This document shows, piece by piece, positions 61,054 through 64,000 of a DNA stretch of 64,000 nt. Positions within the stretch are counted from its first letter, which is position 1. The number at the start of each line of letters is the position of its first letter. The position numbers and the translations under genes were made by a program. The DNA comes from Mesorhizobium hawassense (GTDB lineage: Bacteria; Pseudomonadota; Alphaproteobacteria; Rhizobiales; Rhizobiaceae): the NCBI RefSeq assembly GCF_003289945.1, contig NZ_QMBP01000026.1, positions 1-64,000 on the forward strand, given 5' to 3'. The notes below the pieces were generated by a model. The model did no database searches. It was given only the letters and a program-made list of their open reading frames with translations, and was not told the origin of the DNA.

Positions 61054-62186
61054 TGGCTCGCCCCCGCCACCTCGATCGTCTGTCCGGGACTGAGCAACTG
61101 CCCGCCGGCGGTGACCACGCTCTGGCCTTCCCGCAAACCCTTGTCGACGACGACCACGCCGGAATCGAAGGCGAGCACCTCGACCGGCGCGGTGCTGACA
61201 GCTTTGCTCGAAGGGTCGACGATCCAGACGGCGGGCTTGCCGGCGGTCGAGGTCAGCGCCTGCCAAGGCAACAGGATGGCCTTGACCGATCTGGCGCTGA
61301 CCGTGCCGATCACGGCCGCGCCCAGCGGCATGCCGGCAGGCGTGTCGGGTATGCCGATCTTGACCCGGATCGACCCCGACGCGGTATCGACCGCTGGCGA
61401 GATCTCACGCACCTTGCCGACTGCCCTGACTTGCGGGTCGCCAAGCAAGGTGATCGTCACCGCCGGCGAAGGCGGCGTTTGAGCCACCAGCGTCTCTTGC
61501 ACGTTGAAGACCGCGTCGCGGTCCCCATCCTCGGCGATGGTGAACACCGTCTGCGCAGCCTGCACCACCTGCCCGGCCTCGACCTGCCGCGCCGTGATGA
61601 CGCCGGCGGCGCCCGCCTTCAGTTCGGTGTAGGAAAGGTTCTCGTTGGCGTTGGAGAGTGCGCTTTGCGCCGCATCGACGCTGCCTTGCGCCACTTTCAG
61701 CGTCTGATTGGCGGTGTCGAAATCCCGTCTCGTCGTAAAGCCTTGCGAAAGCAGCGTCTTTTGCCGTTGATACGTGGCTGCCGCCTGGGTGAGCTGCGCT
61801 TGTGCGGCATCAAGGTCGGCCTGCGCCGAACGCAGATCCGATTGCTGTTCCTGCGGATCGATGCGTGCCAGCACCGTGCCCTGGTCGACATGCTGGCCGA
61901 CATCGACCATGCGTTCGGCGACGCGGCCGCCGACGCGGAACGACAGATTGTTGAGTGTGCGGGCCGCGATCACTCCGGTCAGCGAGGTCCGCGGCGCGTA
62001 GTCGGCGAGCGCGACCGTTTGCGTGGTCACCAAAACCGGCAGTTTCGTTTCCGCCGCCCGCTGTTTCTGGCAGCCGGATGTCGAAAGCGCCGCGCCGGCG
62101 CAAGCCAGCAGCAACACGGTTTTTGAACGACGAGGAAGGCGGGGCGGCGAAGACGGCAAGGCGGACGATGTCGCGTTCCTGCTCAT
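61050..62186 (-). CDS. RND efflux periplasmic adaptor, lipoprotein (first of two)
   Basis: 378 aa from ATG 62186 with GAGGGG 3 nt upstream (62285 is rejected). Signal with lipobox STSGC near residue 40. Adaptor domains: DVGQHVDQGTVLARIDP, a hairpin rich in Ala/Gln, AGAAGVITARQVEAGQVV, and a C-terminal QTIEVAGAS. It differs from the next adaptor throughout, so the operon supplies two distinct adaptors for one pump, as in Pseudomonas TriABC. Confidence 0.92.
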   Translation of the reverse strand: MSRNATSSALPSSPPRLPRRSKTVLLLACAGAALSTSGCQKQRAAETKLPVLVTTQTVALADYAPRTSLTGVIAARTLNNLSFRVGGRVAERMVDVGQHVDQGTVLARIDPQEQQSDLRSAQADLDAAQAQLTQAAATYQRQKTLLSQGFTTRRDFDTANQTLKVAQGSVDAAQSALSNANENLSYTELKAGAAGVITARQVEAGQVVQAAQTVFTIAEDGDRDAVFNVQETLVAQTPPSPAVTITLLGDPQVRAVGKVREISPAVDTASGSIRVKIGIPDTPAGMPLGAAVIGTVSARSVKAILLPWQALTSTAGKPAVWIVDPSSKAVSTAPVEVLAFDSGVVVVDKGLREGQSVVTAGGQLLSPGQTIEVAGASQ

Positions 62187-62494
62187 GGTTCCCCTCAACC
62201 GGTGGGAGCCGCTCCTGACGGCGGCACGTCGCGGATGAGGCGAGATTAATCGATCGGCGGGAAAAGGAAACCATTTCCGAGACACGCATCGCCGGGCTGG
62301 TTAAGATCGTTTCTATCTTTCTGCCTGACGCAATTCCGCATGGAAGACCGCGTCACACTCTGCCTGAAATTGCCTTTAGGCAGGCCCAATTGACTGGACC
62401 ATGGTGCCGACTTGAGCAAAACGTGAAATAAGGCCAGAAGGGATTTCAACGGCATCAAACGAGAACGGGCCCAATCTCGACGAGGGATGGCCCG
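62187..62494. other. Divergent intergenic region between the efflux operon and gabT
   Basis: 308 bp that must hold promoters for both directions. A degenerate family A repeat lies at 62329-62376. AT-richer patches at 62240-62270 (ATTAATCGATCGG, AAAAGGAAACC) and near 62420 could be promoter elements. No regulator gene (TetR or similar) is present here. Confidence 0.6.
62329..62376. repeat. Short rhizobial palindromic repeat, family A, copy 4 (degenerate, inverted)
   Basis: GACGCAATTCCGCATGGAAGACCGC, then CACTCTGCCTGAAATTGCC: the order of blocks matches 31804-31850, but several bases have drifted. Confidence 0.55.
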
Positions 62495-62506
62495 ATGAGG
62501 GACGAG

Positions 62507-63784
62507 ATGAAGAATTCAGCCATTTCCGAACGCAAGAACCAGTCGATTTCGCGCGGCGTCGGCATGACGACGCAGATCTACGCCGATCGCGCCGAGAATT
62601 CGGAAATCTGGGATGTCGAGGGCCGCCGCTATATCGACTTCTCTTCCGGCATCGCCGTGGTCAACACCGGTCATCGCCATCCGAAGGTGATCGAGGCGGT
62701 CAAGGCGCAGCTCGACCGCTTCACCCACACCTGCCACCAGGTCGTGCCTTACGAGAGCTATGTACGGCTGGCCGAGCGCCTGAACGGCATGCTGCCCGGC
62801 AAGTTCGACAAGAAGACCGTCTTCGTCACCACCGGCGCCGAGGCGGTGGAAAACGCCATCAAGATCGCCCGCAATGCCACCGGCCGCCAAGCCGTCATCG
62901 CCTTTTCCGGCGGCTTCCACGGTCGCACCTTCATGGGCATGGCGCTGACCGGCAAGGTCGTTCCCTACAAAGTCGGCTTCGGCGCCATGCCCGCCGATGT
63001 CTTCCATGCGCCGTTCCCGGTCGCGCTGCACGGCGTTTCGGTCGCTGATTCGCTCGCCGCGCTGGACAGGCTGTTCAAGGCCGATGTCGATCCGGGCCGC
63101 GTTGCCGCCATCATCGTCGAGCCGGTGCAGGGCGAGGGCGGCTTCTACGAAGCGCCGCGCGACTTCATGGCCGCATTGCGCAAGATCTGCGACCAGCACG
63201 GCATCCTGCTCGTCGCCGACGAGGTGCAGACCGGCTTTGCCCGCACCGGCAAGATGTTCGCCATGGACCATCATGACGTGGCGCCCGACCTCACCACCAT
63301 GGCCAAGAGCCTTGCCGGCGGCTTCCCGCTGTCGGCCGTCACCGGTCGCGCCGAGATCATGGATGCGCCCGGCCCCGGCGGCCTCGGCGGCACCTATGGC
63401 GGCAGCCCGATCGGCGTCGCCGCCGCGCACGCCGTGCTCGACGTCATCGACGAGGAAAAGCTCTGCGACCGTGCCAACGCGCTGGGCAGCCGACTGAAGC
63501 AGCGGCTGGAATCGATCCGCGACGACGTGCCGGAGATCGTCGACATCCGCGGCCCTGGCTTCATGAATGCGGTCGAGTTCAACGACGTGAAGAAGGGCCT
63601 GCCGTCGGCCGAATTCGCCAATGCGGTCAGGCTGAAGGCGCTCGACAAGGGCCTCATCCTGCTCACCTGCGGCGTCTACGGCAACGTAATCCGCTTCCTG
63701 TCGCCGATCACCATCCAGGACGGCGTCATGACCGAGGCGCTGGATATTCTGGAGACCTCGATCCGAGAGGCGCGGGCCGCTTAG
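62507..63784 (+). CDS. gabT: 4-aminobutyrate--2-oxoglutarate aminotransferase
   Basis: 425 aa class III aminotransferase converting GABA to succinate semialdehyde in the cytoplasm. Cofactor region TTGAEAVENAIKIAR; VEPVQGEGGF; VADEVQTGFARTG; PLP lysine in TMAKSLAGGFPLS near 267; and C-terminal GLILLTCGVYGNVIRFLSP. ATG 62507 (AGGGA upstream) is preferred over 62495. No gabD gene follows because an IS element begins right after the stop. Confidence 0.94.
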   Translation: MKNSAISERKNQSISRGVGMTTQIYADRAENSEIWDVEGRRYIDFSSGIAVVNTGHRHPKVIEAVKAQLDRFTHTCHQVVPYESYVRLAERLNGMLPGKFDKKTVFVTTGAEAVENAIKIARNATGRQAVIAFSGGFHGRTFMGMALTGKVVPYKVGFGAMPADVFHAPFPVALHGVSVADSLAALDRLFKADVDPGRVAAIIVEPVQGEGGFYEAPRDFMAALRKICDQHGILLVADEVQTGFARTGKMFAMDHHDVAPDLTTMAKSLAGGFPLSAVTGRAEIMDAPGPGGLGGTYGGSPIGVAAAHAVLDVIDEEKLCDRANALGSRLKQRLESIRDDVPEIVDIRGPGFMNAVEFNDVKKGLPSAEFANAVRLKALDKGLILLTCGVYGNVIRFLSPITIQDGVMTEALDILETSIREARAA

Positions 63785-64000
63785 ACTCTTTCACGTTTTG
63801 ACGGAAGCGTATCCCGCGTTTGCGAAGTAGTTGCTGCATTCGGCTGTCTCGATTGTTTCGACGAGGTGGCCGATGTGGCGCCAAGTGTCCTCGACGGTGC
63901 GTTTCTGCGCTTGGCGCATCCAGTGTTTGATCTTGGCGAAGGCCTGCTCGATGGGATTGAGGTCCGGGGAGTAGGGCGGCAGGTACCAGAGCCTAGCGCC
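63785..64000 (-). mobile_element. IS630-family insertion sequence, 3' end, cut by the window edge
   Basis: Contains the transposase end described in the next entry and a few bases outside it. The likely terminal inverted repeat (ACTCTTTCACG or neighbouring bases) begins within a few bases of the gabT stop; its partner is outside the window, so the exact boundary cannot be fixed. Confidence 0.75.
63791..64000 (-). CDS. IS630-family transposase, C-terminal part (partial)
   Basis: 69 codons and a TGA read leftward from the window edge. The translation contains YLPPYSPDLNPIEQAFAKIK, the end of the DDE domain with its final catalytic Glu, followed by a typical short helical tail ending in YASVKT. 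No frameshift in the visible part. The N-terminal part lies beyond 64000. Confidence 0.9.
   Translation of the reverse strand, partial: GARLWYLPPYSPDLNPIEQAFAKIKHWMRQAQKRTVEDTWRHIGHLVETIETAECSNYFANAGYASVKT

Overview
The window is GC-rich, densely packed DNA from an alphaproteobacterium of the order Rhizobiales, most likely Mesorhizobium or a close relative. This is inferred from gene content and order (ffs-dnaX-ybaB-recR; kdsB-pheA beside a membrane-anchored CycM-type cytochrome; a yej peptide importer with two binding proteins) and from several families of short palindromic repeats of a rhizobial type. It looks like ordinary chromosome; the only insertion-sequence trace is an IS630-family transposase end cut by the right edge.

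Layout. 34-19137 is a catabolic region for aromatic (indole or anthranilate type) compounds built around a divergent promoter at 12040-12160. Leftward run an FAD oxidoreductase, a complete peptide-type ABC importer, a secreted VOC protein, a monooxygenase/Old-Yellow-Enzyme fusion of the 2-aminobenzoyl-CoA or salicylyl-CoA type, an SDR, a MarR regulator and an enoyl-CoA hydratase-like protein. Rightward run a cyclase/isatin-hydrolase-like metal hydrolase, a second FAD oxidoreductase, a second MarR regulator and indolepyruvate:ferredoxin oxidoreductase (iorA, iorB). 19161-20148 holds an FMN-binding split-barrel protein and a small secreted GCG_CRPN protein. 20442-25614 is one leftward envelope-stress-like operon: EF-hand protein, ECF sigma factor, single-pass anti-sigma candidate, CnrX/ZraP-like protein, GCG_CRPN protein, DUF1800 and DUF1501 (Tat). 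25763-32251 holds a YodC-like protein, tRNA-Thr(CGU), an unknown membrane protein, an ATP-dependent DNA ligase with its companion MBL exonuclease, a methyltransferase and a lipoprotein. 32245-40922 is a 2-hydroxyacid dehydrogenase followed by the yej peptide importer. 41080-51221 is mostly housekeeping: cycM, kdsB, pheA, a Dabb protein, nudC, a HIT protein, SRP RNA, dnaX, ybaB, a SleB-like hydrolase, recR and a lytic transglycosylase. 51480-56694 is a third peptide ABC importer. 56906-62186 is a TriABC-like RND pump with two lipoprotein adaptors. 62507-63784 is gabT, followed at once by the IS630 end.

How it works together. The first 19 kb appears to import a substrate, hydrolyse and oxidise indole-type intermediates, and funnel an aryl-CoA ester into a dearomatising CoA pathway under MarR control; the exact substrate cannot be read from sequence. 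Three separate peptide/opine-type ABC importers show strong investment in scavenging. At least five families of dispersed palindromic repeats sit in intergenic gaps, one of them three times at 158 bp, including between two genes of a DNA-repair pair. No CRISPR array, prophage or plasmid functions were seen.
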